64,000 bases of DNA, from assembly GCF_014647795.1 (NCBI RefSeq), contig NZ_BMPW01000006.1:124001-188000 (forward strand), given 5' to 3'. The translations under genes were made by a program, and so were the position numbers. Shown in pieces: positions 43,990 to 52,052 of the stretch. This DNA comes from Actinoplanes campanulatus. GTDB lineage: Bacteria; Actinomycetota; Actinomycetes; Mycobacteriales; Micromonosporaceae. Every line of letters begins with the position of its first letter. Position 1 is the first letter of the stretch. Under the pieces are notes generated by a model, which saw only the letters and a list, made by a program, of their open reading frames with translations, was not told the origin of the DNA and ran no database searches.

Positions 43990-44045
43990 GTCGCTCGTCG
44001 CTCGTCGCTCGTCGCTTGTCGCTCGTCGCTTGTCGCTTGTCGCTT
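43990..44045 (+). repeat. Tandem heptamer repeat GTCGCTC/T, eight units, in hemB leader
   Basis: Eight adjacent copies of GTCGCT(C/T), 56 bases, in the order C C C T C T T T for the last base. The array ends at base 44045, and the hemB ribosome-binding site AGGAG begins at 44046, with the ATG at 44057. There is no other copy of the array in the window. Unit length seven means copy-number change would alter leader length and promoter spacing but not the hemB protein. Confidence 0.95.
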
Positions 44046-44056
44046 AGGAGCGCCCG

Positions 44057-45046
44057 ATGTCCTTCCCTGACATCCGCCCGCGCCGTCTCCGGCGCACGCC
44101 CGCCATCCGCCGCCTGGTCGAGGAGACCCGGCTCGCTCCGTCCGAGCTGGTCCTGCCGCTCTTCCTGAAAGAGGGCCTGACCGAGCCGAAGCCGATCAGC
44201 TCCCTCCCCGGAGTCGTCCAGCACAGCCGCGAGTCGCTGCGCAAGGCCGCGACCGAGGCGGTCAGCGCGGGCGTCGGCGGCCTCATGCTCTTCGGCGTGC
44301 CGGACAACGCCAACAAGGACGAGACCGGTTCGGGCGGCCTCGACCCGGACGGCATCCTCAACGTCGGCCTCCGCGACCTGAGGTCCGAGCTGGGCGACAG
44401 CACGGTGATCATGGGCGACCTGTGCCTGGACGAGTTCACCTCGCACGGCCACTGCGGCGTCCTGGCCGCCGACGGCACGGTCGACAACGACGCCACCCTC
44501 GCGATCTACGCGGACATGGCGGTCGCGCAGGCCGAAGCCGGCGCCCACATGGTCGGCCCGTCCGGCATGATGGACGGCCAGATCGGCGTGATCCGCAAGG
44601 CCCTGGACGCGGCCGGCCACCAGGACGTGGCGATCCTCGCCTACTCGGCGAAATACGCGGGCGCCTTCTACGGCCCGTTCCGCGAGGCCGTCGAGTCGAC
44701 CCTCCAGGGCGACCGCCGCCAGTACCAGCAGGACCCGCCGAACGTCCGCGAGGCCCTGCGCGAGGTCGACCTGGACGTCGCCGAGGGCGCCGACATCGTC
44801 ATGGTCAAGCCGGCGCTGCCCTACCTGGACATCATCGCCGCGATCCGCGAACGGGTCACCGTGCCGGTCGCCGCCTATCAGGTGTCCGGCGAATACGCGA
44901 TGGTCGAGGCCGCCGCCGCCAACGGCTGGATCGACCGCGAACGCGTCATCCTCGAAACCCTCACCTCGATCAAGCGGGCCGGCGCCCAGATCACCCTCAC
45001 CTACTGGGCCACCGAGGTCGCCCAACTGCTCCGCTCGCGTTTTTAG
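44057..45046 (+). CDS. hemB: Delta-aminolevulinic acid dehydratase HemB
   Basis: Condenses two 5-aminolevulinate molecules to porphobilinogen. 329 residues from ATG 44057 with AGGAG. The N-terminus [20 protein letters not shown] is typical. The metal site reads [20 protein letters not shown]: two of the three zinc-binding cysteines of the Zn class are kept and the middle one is Asp, a variant I believe is common in actinobacteria. Schiff-base lysines lie in [17 protein letters not shown] and [20 protein letters not shown]. It is outside the hemACD transcript unit, behind a terminator and a heptamer repeat. Confidence 0.97.
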   Translation: MSFPDIRPRRLRRTPAIRRLVEETRLAPSELVLPLFLKEGLTEPKPISSLPGVVQHSRESLRKAATEAVSAGVGGLMLFGVPDNANKDETGSGGLDPDGILNVGLRDLRSELGDSTVIMGDLCLDEFTSHGHCGVLAADGTVDNDATLAIYADMAVAQAEAGAHMVGPSGMMDGQIGVIRKALDAAGHQDVAILAYSAKYAGAFYGPFREAVESTLQGDRRQYQQDPPNVREALREVDLDVAEGADIVMVKPALPYLDIIAAIRERVTVPVAAYQVSGEYAMVEAAAANGWIDRERVILETLTSIKRAGAQITLTYWATEVAQLLRSRF

Positions 45047-45222
45047 AGAGTTCAAAACCGTTCCCGGTACGGCGTTCCCGCCCCCGGCGAGAATGGCCGC
45101 CCCGCCGAGCCACGCGATCCGGCTGCGGGGTCAAGCCTGTGCCGCGCCCGCCGGGCGTAGATCGGTGGTCCGGCACAAAACAAGACCACTCTCGCCCGCA
45201 CAGCGGTGCACTCAGCACCCCC

Positions 45223-45354
45223 GCAAAACGCCGCCGGTGTCGAGGCAAGTGATCTGCCGACGCCAGCGGGGTTTGCTGGCGGCGGCAGATCACCTGCCTC
45301 GACACCGGTTACAAGGCGTTTTGCCGCGGAGCGAAGCGGAGCAATCAGGCTCAG
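45223..45354. repeat. Palindromic intergenic element, family 1 copy B
   Basis: A 102-base hairpin (45223-45324): outer stem GCAAAACGCC with GGCGTTTTGC, middle stem CGGTGTCGAGGCA with TGCCTCGACACCG, inner stems GTGATCTGCCG with CGGCAGATCAC and CGCCAGC with GCTGGCG, loop GGGGTTT (45268-45274). The conserved tail reaches the stop of the GNAT gene at 45351-45353. Compared with copy A at 24780, the outer stem, GTTACAA bulge, loop and tail (one mismatch in 30) are the same, while middle and inner stems differ but still pair. The rest of the gap from 45047 shows nothing else clear. Confidence 0.85.
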
Positions 45355-46367
45355 CTGGGCTCGAGGCTTTGGACCAGTTGTGTGACGTCGGCTATGTACT
45401 CGTACCAGTCGCGGTCGGACTGGTAGCCCAGCTCGGCGTTGACCTTGAGCATCGACTCGTTGTGCTGCGCGTTCCACGTCTGGACCTGGCGCAGCGTCGG
45501 CTCGGCGGCCCGCAGCTCGAACAGCATCCGCGCCTTGATCGCCCGGTCGATGCCGTAGCCGCGGTGCTCCCGGACGACGATCGTGTCGTACTGGTCGGCC
45601 CGCTCCGGATGCTGCGCGGGAACGACCACCTCGGTCAGCCCGGCCACCGCACCGGTCGCCTCATGGATGGCCAGAACGATGAACGGCTTCAGGCCACGCC
45701 GGTGGAGCGTTTCGATGGAGTCGCGAAGCCGCTGCGGATCGGACGAGCGGGGCGCCAGCTCCAGGTCGTCATCGTCGTGCTGCGCCTCCGCCTTGGCCTG
45801 CGCGTAGGCCCCCAGCAGATGATCCGGTGGGCCGCCCGGGTGGTACTCGATCCGGTAGCCGGGGCTGATCCCGCTGGCCATGCCACCCAGGGCCAGCCAG
45901 TCCACCGAGTCCAGGTTGAGCACGCCGCGGGTCTCCACATACTCCCGTTCGAAGCCGAGCGACTCGTAGAACGGGATGGCCGTGGTGCCGCCGATCGCCT
46001 CCACCCCGATCGAGGAGAAGCCCTCCAGATAGGCCCGGCGCGCCGCCACCGCCACCAGCTGCCGGCCCAGGCCACGGCGCCGCAACTCGGGCCGGACCAG
46101 CACCTCGAGCACCCCGATGTCGCCGAGCAGCAGAATGCTGACATGCGCAAAGATCTTGCTCTCCCCCTCGGGGAGCCGGTCGTCCTCGGCCACCCAGGTG
46201 ATCCGGCGCTCGCCCGGCATGGTCTCGGCCAGATAGTCCCGGACCTGCACGTCGCGCCAGGGTGGATCGTCCGGGAGGTCGGCCGCCAGGACCGCATTCA
46301 CCGTCTCCACGAGCGAGCGGACCTCGGCCGCGGACGCGGAGCGGGGATCCCATTCACGCACCCTCAC
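45351..46367 (-). CDS. Two-domain GNAT acetyltransferase
   Basis: About 338 residues from GTG 46367 (other GTG codons within six bases are possible). Two GNAT folds: the first has the acetyl-CoA loop VLEVLVRPELRRRGLGRQLV and AIPFYESLGFEREYVETRG; the second has VVPAQHPERADQYDTIVVRE with the loop HRGYGIDRAIKARMLFELR and LRQVQTWNAQHNESMLKVNA. The layout is shared with several actinobacterial tandem GNATs of unknown substrate, including the mycothiol synthase MshD class, but I do not see enough to name it so. The stop abuts palindromic element B. Confidence 0.88.
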   Translation of the reverse strand: MRVREWDPRSASAAEVRSLVETVNAVLAADLPDDPPWRDVQVRDYLAETMPGERRITWVAEDDRLPEGESKIFAHVSILLLGDIGVLEVLVRPELRRRGLGRQLVAVAARRAYLEGFSSIGVEAIGGTTAIPFYESLGFEREYVETRGVLNLDSVDWLALGGMASGISPGYRIEYHPGGPPDHLLGAYAQAKAEAQHDDDDLELAPRSSDPQRLRDSIETLHRRGLKPFIVLAIHEATGAVAGLTEVVVPAQHPERADQYDTIVVREHRGYGIDRAIKARMLFELRAAEPTLRQVQTWNAQHNESMLKVNAELGYQSDRDWYEYIADVTQLVQSLEPS

Positions 46368-46459
46368 GGGTACATCGTGCCGTTTGTGAGACCTTGAGGG
46401 AAGTGCTGACCACGCAAAAGTGCAGCTACGCTCACGCTGAGTCGCGGAATGCGTGTCGA

Positions 46460-47896
46460 TCACGCCTTGCTGCGGCGTCCGTAGTCGTCGGCGATCCGGA
46501 ACACCTTCTCCGCGTACGGCCGGACCGCGTTGTAGGACAGGATCGCGTCCCACCAGGAGTCGGCGTTGGACATGTCGCGGCCGCCCTTGCAGAGGTACAC
46601 GGCCGCGGTCAGGCTGGCGTCATCGACGTCGTTCGGGTTCACCACACCGTCCCGGTCGGCGTCGATCGCCGTCTCCTTCCAGGTGGACGGGATGAACTGC
46701 ATCGGCCCCATTGCCCGGTCGTAGGTCTTGTCCAGATCCATCACGCCCTGGTCGGTGTCCGGGATCAGCTGCCGCCCACCCTGGCCGTCCAGTGGAAGCC
46801 CGATGATCGCCGGAAGCGCCACCCCGTCGGCGCCCAGCACCGCCCCGTTGACACTGCCGTGCGACGACTCCACCTCCCCGATGGCGGCGAGCGTCGTCCA
46901 GTTCAGATGGCAGCCGGGCGTGGTCTGCGCGGTGACCAGCTCGGCATAGACGTAGGCCTGCACCGCCACCACCGGAATGCTCACCCGGGTGCCGATCTCC
47001 GACGCCCAGCCCGCCAGCGCATCCGCGGGCCGGGTGTTGCCCACCGTCGGCTGAGGCAGCCCGCCGATCCCGGTCGGCGGCACCGGCAAACTCGGCGGCG
47101 CGCTGACCACCCCACCGCCCGGCACACCACCCGGCGAGGCCCAGACAGGCGGCGGCACCGAGGCCCCATCCGTCCCGAACGCCGGCGTCGCGCTCGGCGC
47201 GGGCACCGCCTCGAGCGCCTTGGGCACGAGATAGGCCCCCGAAGTCACCGCCAGCACGACGAGCGCCGCCAGCAGCACGCCGGGAAGAACCACCCGTCCA
47301 CTGGGCCCCTTGGCCCAGGCCGCCGTCCCGCGCGCGGCCCGCTTGGCGGCAGACCCCGGCCGAAACCGCCGCCGTCGAGCGTCCTTCCCAGCCCCAGCAC
47401 CCTTCGCCGCTCCCGAGTCCCCGACTTCGGAACCCTTCGCCGCTCCTGTGGTCGCGGCCTCGGCGCCCTTAGCCGCTTCGTCCGGGGCCTTTTCCGGTGC
47501 GGCGCTCTCGGTCGCAGTCGATTCCGCGGGGTTTCCCGGTTTCGCGGCTCCGTCCGAGGCTTTCCCAGTCTCGGTGGCCCTTTTCTCCCCGTCGCCGGCC
47601 ACAACCGCATCACTCCCGGTGGCCTTCTCCCCAGCCGCCGCCGGCTTCTCCGGGCCGGACGACCCGGAAGCGGCGTGGACCGAGTCCGGTGAGGCGGAGG
47701 TAGCGGCCGCCGGAGTAGTGGCCTCGGCCGTCAATGCCGCGTCAGCCGGTGTGGCGGTCGGATCGATGGACGACGGGGGAGCGGACGCGGCGGCCTCCTT
47801 CGGGGCCGCACCGGAACTGCCCAGCGGCCCGCCCTTATGCGGTGCCGCGGGTCGCAGCTCCGGACGCTCTGCTGGGTTCTTCCGCACCTCCGCCAC
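46460..47896 (-). CDS. Membrane-anchored lytic transglycosylase
   Basis: 478 residues from GTG 47896. Residues 1 to about 195 are a low-complexity Ala/Glu/Lys-rich cytoplasmic region, then a membrane helix (GRVVLPGVLLAALVVLAVTS), a Pro/Gly linker outside the membrane, and a C-terminal lytic murein transglycosylase domain (SLT_2/MltB type): LNWTTLAAIGEVESSHGSVN with the catalytic Glu, RAMGPMQFIPSTWKETAIDA, DRDGVVNPNDVDDASLTAAV and LSYNAVRPYAEKVFRIADDY. It cleaves peptidoglycan at the cell surface. The unusually long charged cytoplasmic part may target it to the division or growth site. Confidence 0.92.
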   Translation of the reverse strand: MAEVRKNPAERPELRPAAPHKGGPLGSSGAAPKEAAASAPPSSIDPTATPADAALTAEATTPAAATSASPDSVHAASGSSGPEKPAAAGEKATGSDAVVAGDGEKRATETGKASDGAAKPGNPAESTATESAAPEKAPDEAAKGAEAATTGAAKGSEVGDSGAAKGAGAGKDARRRRFRPGSAAKRAARGTAAWAKGPSGRVVLPGVLLAALVVLAVTSGAYLVPKALEAVPAPSATPAFGTDGASVPPPVWASPGGVPGGGVVSAPPSLPVPPTGIGGLPQPTVGNTRPADALAGWASEIGTRVSIPVVAVQAYVYAELVTAQTTPGCHLNWTTLAAIGEVESSHGSVNGAVLGADGVALPAIIGLPLDGQGGRQLIPDTDQGVMDLDKTYDRAMGPMQFIPSTWKETAIDADRDGVVNPNDVDDASLTAAVYLCKGGRDMSNADSWWDAILSYNAVRPYAEKVFRIADDYGRRSKA

Positions 47897-47997
47897 GCGT
47901 CGACCCTACCCGCCGGAAACCATTCCCGGGGAGGCCGCCGAAGCCCTGTGGACAACTCCCTCTACACGCCCCGGGACAGGGGCCCTACGCTGGTCGG

Positions 47998-48213
47998 ATG
48001 CCGCGTTATGAGTACCGTTGCCGCTCCTGCGGCGCCACCTTCGAGATCAGTCGCCCGATGCGGGAGGCCGCCGCCGCGGCGACCTGCCCGGAGGGCCACG
48101 GCGACACCGTCAAGTTGCTCTCCACCGTTGCCGTGACCGGTCGCGGCGGAGCGGCCCCGTCCGCCGGTGGCGGCGGCGGTGGCGGATGCTGCGGCGGCGG
48201 CTGCGGCTGCTGA
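47998..48213 (+). CDS. FmdB-family zinc-ribbon protein
   Basis: 71 residues from ATG 47998. N-terminal zinc ribbon MPRYEYRCRSCGATFEISRP followed by a degenerate second pair (ATCPEGHGDTVKLLSTVA), and a C-terminal Gly/Cys tail GGGGGCCGGGCGC. FmdB-like regulators are common small proteins with an unproven role in gene control or metal handling. It is divergent from the transglycosylase gene. A hairpin follows its stop by seven bases. Confidence 0.92.
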   Translation: MPRYEYRCRSCGATFEISRPMREAAAAATCPEGHGDTVKLLSTVAVTGRGGAAPSAGGGGGGGCCGGGCGC

Positions 48214-48220
48214 CCCCCGT

Positions 48221-48262
48221 CGATCACCGCGCGTCCGCTCCGTGCCGGCCGCGCGGTGGTCG
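48221..48262 (+). terminator. Hairpin after FmdB gene
   Basis: Thirteen-bp stem with one G-U pair, CGATCACCGCGCG (48221-48233) and CGCGCGGTGGTCG (48250-48262), loop of 16 bases. No T-run follows, so termination is likely but not certain. Confidence 0.62.
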
Positions 48263-48318
48263 ATCCCGGACTTCCCGCGGCCACCGCCCATTCCCGCCGA
48301 GCCCAAAGCACACCGCAC

Positions 48319-48383
48319 CTCCCCGGCTGGCTCCCAGGGCTGTTTCGCGGGGCTTGAGAAAGCGCTGAGAGCCAGCCGGGGAG
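48319..48383. repeat. Long intergenic hairpin with 15-bp perfect base stem
   Basis: CTCCCCGGCTGGCTC (48319-48333) pairs perfectly with GAGCCAGCCGGGGAG (48369-48383). The 35-base interior folds further: CAGGGCT with AGCGCTG (one mismatch) and TTTCGC with GAGAAA (one mismatch) around GGGGCTT. The apical GCGGGGCTTG resembles the GCGGGGTTTG loop of the family 1 palindromes, but the conserved outer stem and tail are absent. It lies downstream of the FmdB gene. Confidence 0.7.
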
Positions 48384-48423
48384 ATCCGGTTGATGTCCGG
48401 GCGGCTCGACCATGTGTGGCTGA

Positions 48424-48609
48424 GTGGAACCCGGACACGCCGATGTGGAGTACGACGCAACGCATGGCCCGGGTGACACCCTGGTGAATATTCAGCGAAC
48501 GTACGAAGATCCGGCGAGGCTTATCGCGGAAGAGCATCACGACGGCGGCACCGTGAGGGGATGGCGTCGCAAGGGAATGACCATGATCAGTGTCGACTTC
48601 GGCCGGTGA
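48424..48609 (+). CDS. Hypothetical small protein
   Basis: A possible 61-residue acidic protein from GTG 48424 (EPGHADVEYDATHGPGDTLV, then NIQRTYEDPARLIAEEHHDG and WRRKGMTMISVDFGR). I do not recognise the family. Codon third positions are less GC-rich than in neighbouring genes and there is no good ribosome-binding site, but a T-rich hairpin follows the stop at 48643. It may be a real small gene or chance. Confidence 0.35.
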   Translation: MEPGHADVEYDATHGPGDTLVNIQRTYEDPARLIAEEHHDGGTVRGWRRKGMTMISVDFGR

Positions 48610-48642
48610 CGTCTCGCTCGCGCGCGGTGGCGAAAGTGTGAC

Positions 48643-48664
48643 CCGTTCGGGTACACCCGAACGG
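48643..48664. terminator. Palindrome, terminator or operator
   Basis: CCGTTCGGGT (48643-48652) is followed after two bases by its complement ACCCGAACGG (48655-48664), then CCCGCCGCTTTTGCC. It may terminate the small reading frame before it or, given its symmetry, be a binding site upstream of the cyclase gene. Confidence 0.5.
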
Positions 48665-48882
48665 CCCGCCGCTTTTGCCCGCCAGCCGCGTTTCCGCGTT
48701 CGATCTCTTTCGTTACGAGACGCGTAGTCCCGTATGCCTCCGGTCGATCCCACGATCAGGACGTCCTCCGTAAGGGGTCGGCCGTGGCGGGCAAATGATT
48801 ACCGTCCGTTTCTACGATGGGCGGTGACACAGAGATACGGCAGCATGAGTCGCGACTTCCCAAAGGGGGCGGAGGTTCCACC

Positions 48883-51507
48883 GTGTCGGGACGGATCGAG
48901 CTACCCAGTGGCCTGGTGACCTTTATGTTCACCGACATCGAGGGCTCGACGCGACTCGCCCGGATGCTCGGTGAGGCGTATCGGAGCGTCCTCGGCGCGC
49001 ACCGAGCTGTGCTACGCGCTGTGTTTAAGGATTTTGATGGTGTCGAACTCCTTACGGAGGGTGACTCCTTCTTCGTGGCGTTCTCCAATGCCGACGCGGC
49101 GGTCGCGGCCTGTGTCGAGGCGCAGCGGCGACTGTCCGCGTACGACTGGCCACGCCGTGATGCGATTCCTAAAGTGCGCATGGGCCTGCACACCGGGCAG
49201 GCCGTTCCGATCGGCCAGGAGTACGCGAGCGCCGAGGTCCACCGTGCCGCCCGGGTGTCGGCGGCCGCGCACGGCGGTCAGGTGCTCTGCTCGGAGGCGA
49301 CCGCCCTCGCCGTGACCGCCACCTTCGCCGCGACCTCCGGCGGGGGCGCCGCGGCCGCCGCCACGCTGGCCACCGTGGACCTGCTGGACATCGGCGCCTA
49401 CCGGTTGCGCGGGTTCGACGACGACGAGCGGATCTTCCAGGTGTGCGCGCCCGGCCTGGAGCGGGACTTTCCGCGCCCGCGGACCGCCGAGGCGCCCCGG
49501 CACAATCTGCCCGCCGAGCACAGCCCGTTCGTCGGGCGGCGTACCGAGATCACCGAACTGTCCGAGCTGATCAGCCACAACCGTCTGGTGACGGTGGTCG
49601 GGCCGGGCGGTTCCGGTAAGACCCGGCTGACCCTGGCGGTGGCCGAGCGGCTGCTTCCGGCGTACCCGGGCGGGGTTTGGACGATCGATGCCGCGACCGC
49701 GGCGCAGGGCCTGCCCAACGCCCTGGCCGCCGCCCTGGGCCTGCGCCCGGAACCGGGCCGTCCGATGATCGACACGGTGGTCGAGCAGTGCGCCGAGCGC
49801 CGGATGCTGGTGCTGTTGCAGACCTGCGACGCGGCGCCCGCCCTGACCGCGACGCTGGCGCATCGCCTGCTCGGCCGGTGCCGCCGGCTGGACGTGGTGG
49901 CGACCGGCCGGGCGCCGCTGGCGCTCGCCGGGGAGACCGTGTGGCGGATCCCGCCGCTCGCTCCGGCGGACGCGTTCGCGCTGCTGCGGGACCGTGCGGC
50001 GGCCGCGCAGGGTGGCCGCCCGGGTGACGGTGACGCGCAGCTGGCCCGGCTGGCCGCGCGGCTGGAGGGTTCGCCGCTGGCGATCCAGCTGGCCGCCTCC
50101 CGGCTGCGGCTGCTGCCGGCCGAGCATCTGGCCCGGCGGCTCGACGACCCGCTGGGCGCGCTGGACAACGACGCGGCCGGGGACGGCCGGCACGCCAGCC
50201 TGGCCAACAATCTGGCCTGGTCGTACCGGACGCTGGGCGGCCGGGCCGCGGATCTGCTGCGCCGGCTCGCGGTCTTCGCCGGGCCGGTGGATCTCGCGAC
50301 GGTGGAGTGGTGCGACGCGGAGGGGTTCAGCGCGCTGTCCGAGCTCGCCGACAAGTCGCTGGTCGAGGTGATCCCCGGCCCGCGGTACCGGATGTCCGAC
50401 CAGGTGCGGGCGTACGCGCTGCGCCGCCTCGCGGCCACCGGCGATGAACCGTCCGTCCGCGGCCGGCATCTCACCTGGTCGCTGCACACCCTGGACCGGG
50501 TCGCGGTGGTCGCCGAGGACCCCGGCCGTACCGTCTCGCTCACCGAGTTCGCCCCCTTCGTGACCGAGTGGGAGGGCGCGCTGCGCTGGGCCGCCGCGAT
50601 CGGTGACGTGGTTGCCGGGCTGCGCCTGGTGGCCGCGCTGGATCCGTGGTGGCGCGAGCACGGCGGTGGACGGAAGGGCCGTGAGCTGCTCGCCGCCCTC
50701 TACCGGGCGCTGCCCGACGACGACTCGGTGCCGCCCGCCGACCTGGCCGGCGCCTATCTGACGCACGCCGGCCTGACCGGCGAACGGGCGGAACGCGACC
50801 GGTTCCTGACCCGGGCCGAGGAGGCGGCCGGGCGGTCCGGCGACCCGGCGCTGCCGATCCGGGTCCGGGCCGCCCGGGTGGCGCTGCCGGAGGGCGATCC
50901 GTCCGCCGCTGAGCAGAGCTGTCGCGAGGTGATCGCCCAGGCGGAGCGGGCCGGCGTTCCGAACGCCGCGCTGCCCGCCGTGCTGACCCTTGCCGAACTG
51001 CTGTGGCGACGGGACGCGCTCACCGATGCGGCCGACCTGCTCGGCGCGGCCCGGCATCTGGAGGCGATCTGCCCGGAGGCGCGTGGCCGCCGGGCCGTCG
51101 ACTGGCTTCTCGGCATGGTGGCGCTGCGCCGGGGCGACCTGGTGGCCGCGCACGATCACCTGGTGGTGGCGTTGCGGTCGAGGTTGCGGCACGGTTTCCG
51201 GGGCGCGGCCGCGGACGCGGTGGCGGCTATCGCGGTCCGCTGCGCGCTCGGCGGCGACCCGGCGACCGCCACGGTGCTCTTCGGCGGTGCGGAGGTGGCG
51301 CGCGGCGCGCGGCGTACCGAGTCGTTCGGCGCGTTCTGGTCGGCCCAGCAGATGTCGCTGCGGGCGGCGCTCGGCGACGCCGCCTTCGACGCGGCCTATG
51401 CCGACGGCGCCGGCCTCGGCTTCGACCGGATAGTCGCCATGGCCCTGGCCGTCGAACACCCCGACCTGGAGGACGGCGCGGCCCGTTTCGCTCAGATCAT
51501 CCGATAG
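48883..51507 (+). CDS. Class III nucleotide cyclase domain fused to STAND ATPase and TPR-like region
   Basis: About 874 residues from GTG 48883 with GGAGG. Residues about 10-195 are a class III cyclase homology domain: LVTFMFTDIEGSTRLARMLG holds the first metal Asp and ELLTEGDSFFVAFSNADAAV the second; the usual Asn-Arg pair appears as AEVHRAARVSAAAHGGQVLC, with His in place of Asn. A P-loop ATPase follows (LVTVVGPGGSGKTRLTLAVA, then LEGSPLAIQLAASRLRLLPA), and a helical repeat region of about 350 residues completes it. It resembles mycobacterial Rv1358-type regulators but lacks a LuxR HTH. Probably a signal-integrating switch; cyclase activity is uncertain. Confidence 0.9.
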   Translation: MSGRIELPSGLVTFMFTDIEGSTRLARMLGEAYRSVLGAHRAVLRAVFKDFDGVELLTEGDSFFVAFSNADAAVAACVEAQRRLSAYDWPRRDAIPKVRMGLHTGQAVPIGQEYASAEVHRAARVSAAAHGGQVLCSEATALAVTATFAATSGGGAAAAATLATVDLLDIGAYRLRGFDDDERIFQVCAPGLERDFPRPRTAEAPRHNLPAEHSPFVGRRTEITELSELISHNRLVTVVGPGGSGKTRLTLAVAERLLPAYPGGVWTIDAATAAQGLPNALAAALGLRPEPGRPMIDTVVEQCAERRMLVLLQTCDAAPALTATLAHRLLGRCRRLDVVATGRAPLALAGETVWRIPPLAPADAFALLRDRAAAAQGGRPGDGDAQLARLAARLEGSPLAIQLAASRLRLLPAEHLARRLDDPLGALDNDAAGDGRHASLANNLAWSYRTLGGRAADLLRRLAVFAGPVDLATVEWCDAEGFSALSELADKSLVEVIPGPRYRMSDQVRAYALRRLAATGDEPSVRGRHLTWSLHTLDRVAVVAEDPGRTVSLTEFAPFVTEWEGALRWAAAIGDVVAGLRLVAALDPWWREHGGGRKGRELLAALYRALPDDDSVPPADLAGAYLTHAGLTGERAERDRFLTRAEEAAGRSGDPALPIRVRAARVALPEGDPSAAEQSCREVIAQAERAGVPNAALPAVLTLAELLWRRDALTDAADLLGAARHLEAICPEARGRRAVDWLLGMVALRRGDLVAAHDHLVVALRSRLRHGFRGAAADAVAAIAVRCALGGDPATATVLFGGAEVARGARRTESFGAFWSAQQMSLRAALGDAAFDAAYADGAGLGFDRIVAMALAVEHPDLEDGAARFAQIIR

Positions 51508-51520
51508 AACCTTCCCCGGA

Positions 51521-51958
51521 TCAGGTCTTGGGTAGGGAACGCACGGCCCGGTGGTAGGCGAAGGCGATGGCGTTGCAGGGACGCCGGGTCGCGGGGCGGT
51601 GTGCGTCGCAGACGCGGCGCATGTCGGCGCGGAAGACCTCGTCGACGCGGTCCTTGTGCCTGGTGAAGGTGCCCTCGGCGCGGTAGTTGCGGTAGCCGAA
51701 GTCGTGGCGCCGGCAGGCGTCGGAGAAGTCGAAGCCGAACGGCACCTCCAGCGCCCGCGTGCACAGATCGGTGGACCAGTCGAAGCGGTAGGACGCCCAA
51801 CGGGCCGGTTGGCGCCTTGCGGTGTTCCAGGCGGTGTAGCTGGCGTCGGTCGGCTGGGTCCAGCGGGCGAGCACCTGGGCACGGCTCATCGACGCCTGTG
51901 CCGGTACGGCCGGGGTCAGGACGGCGAACAGCAGCGCGACCACCGCGATGTGGCGCAT
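51521..51958 (-). CDS. Secreted prokaryotic phospholipase A2
   Basis: 145 residues. Signal peptide MRHIAVVALLFAVLTPAVPA ending QAS. The catalytic His-Asp pair lies in FDFSDACRRHDFGYRNYRAE, preceded by TDLCTRALEVPFGF, matching the bacterial phospholipase A2 family (as in Streptomyces violaceoruber). Four cysteines allow two disulfides. The enzyme would cleave the sn-2 acyl chain of phospholipids outside the cell. It is convergent with the cyclase gene, with only 13 bases between their ends. Confidence 0.93.
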   Translation of the reverse strand: MRHIAVVALLFAVLTPAVPAQASMSRAQVLARWTQPTDASYTAWNTARRQPARWASYRFDWSTDLCTRALEVPFGFDFSDACRRHDFGYRNYRAEGTFTRHKDRVDEVFRADMRRVCDAHRPATRRPCNAIAFAYHRAVRSLPKT

Positions 51959-52052
51959 ACGGGACCTCCAGCGCGCGGCCGGTGACGGATGTGATGTCCT
52001 ACAGCTAGGACCTCAAGCTTGACCGTTAGGGTGATCGCGTGCGGGCGGTTCC

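Noticed and set aside
43990-44045. CRISPR-like array
   Set aside because: Units of seven bases are adjacent with no spacers; it is a simple tandem repeat. No cas genes are in the window.
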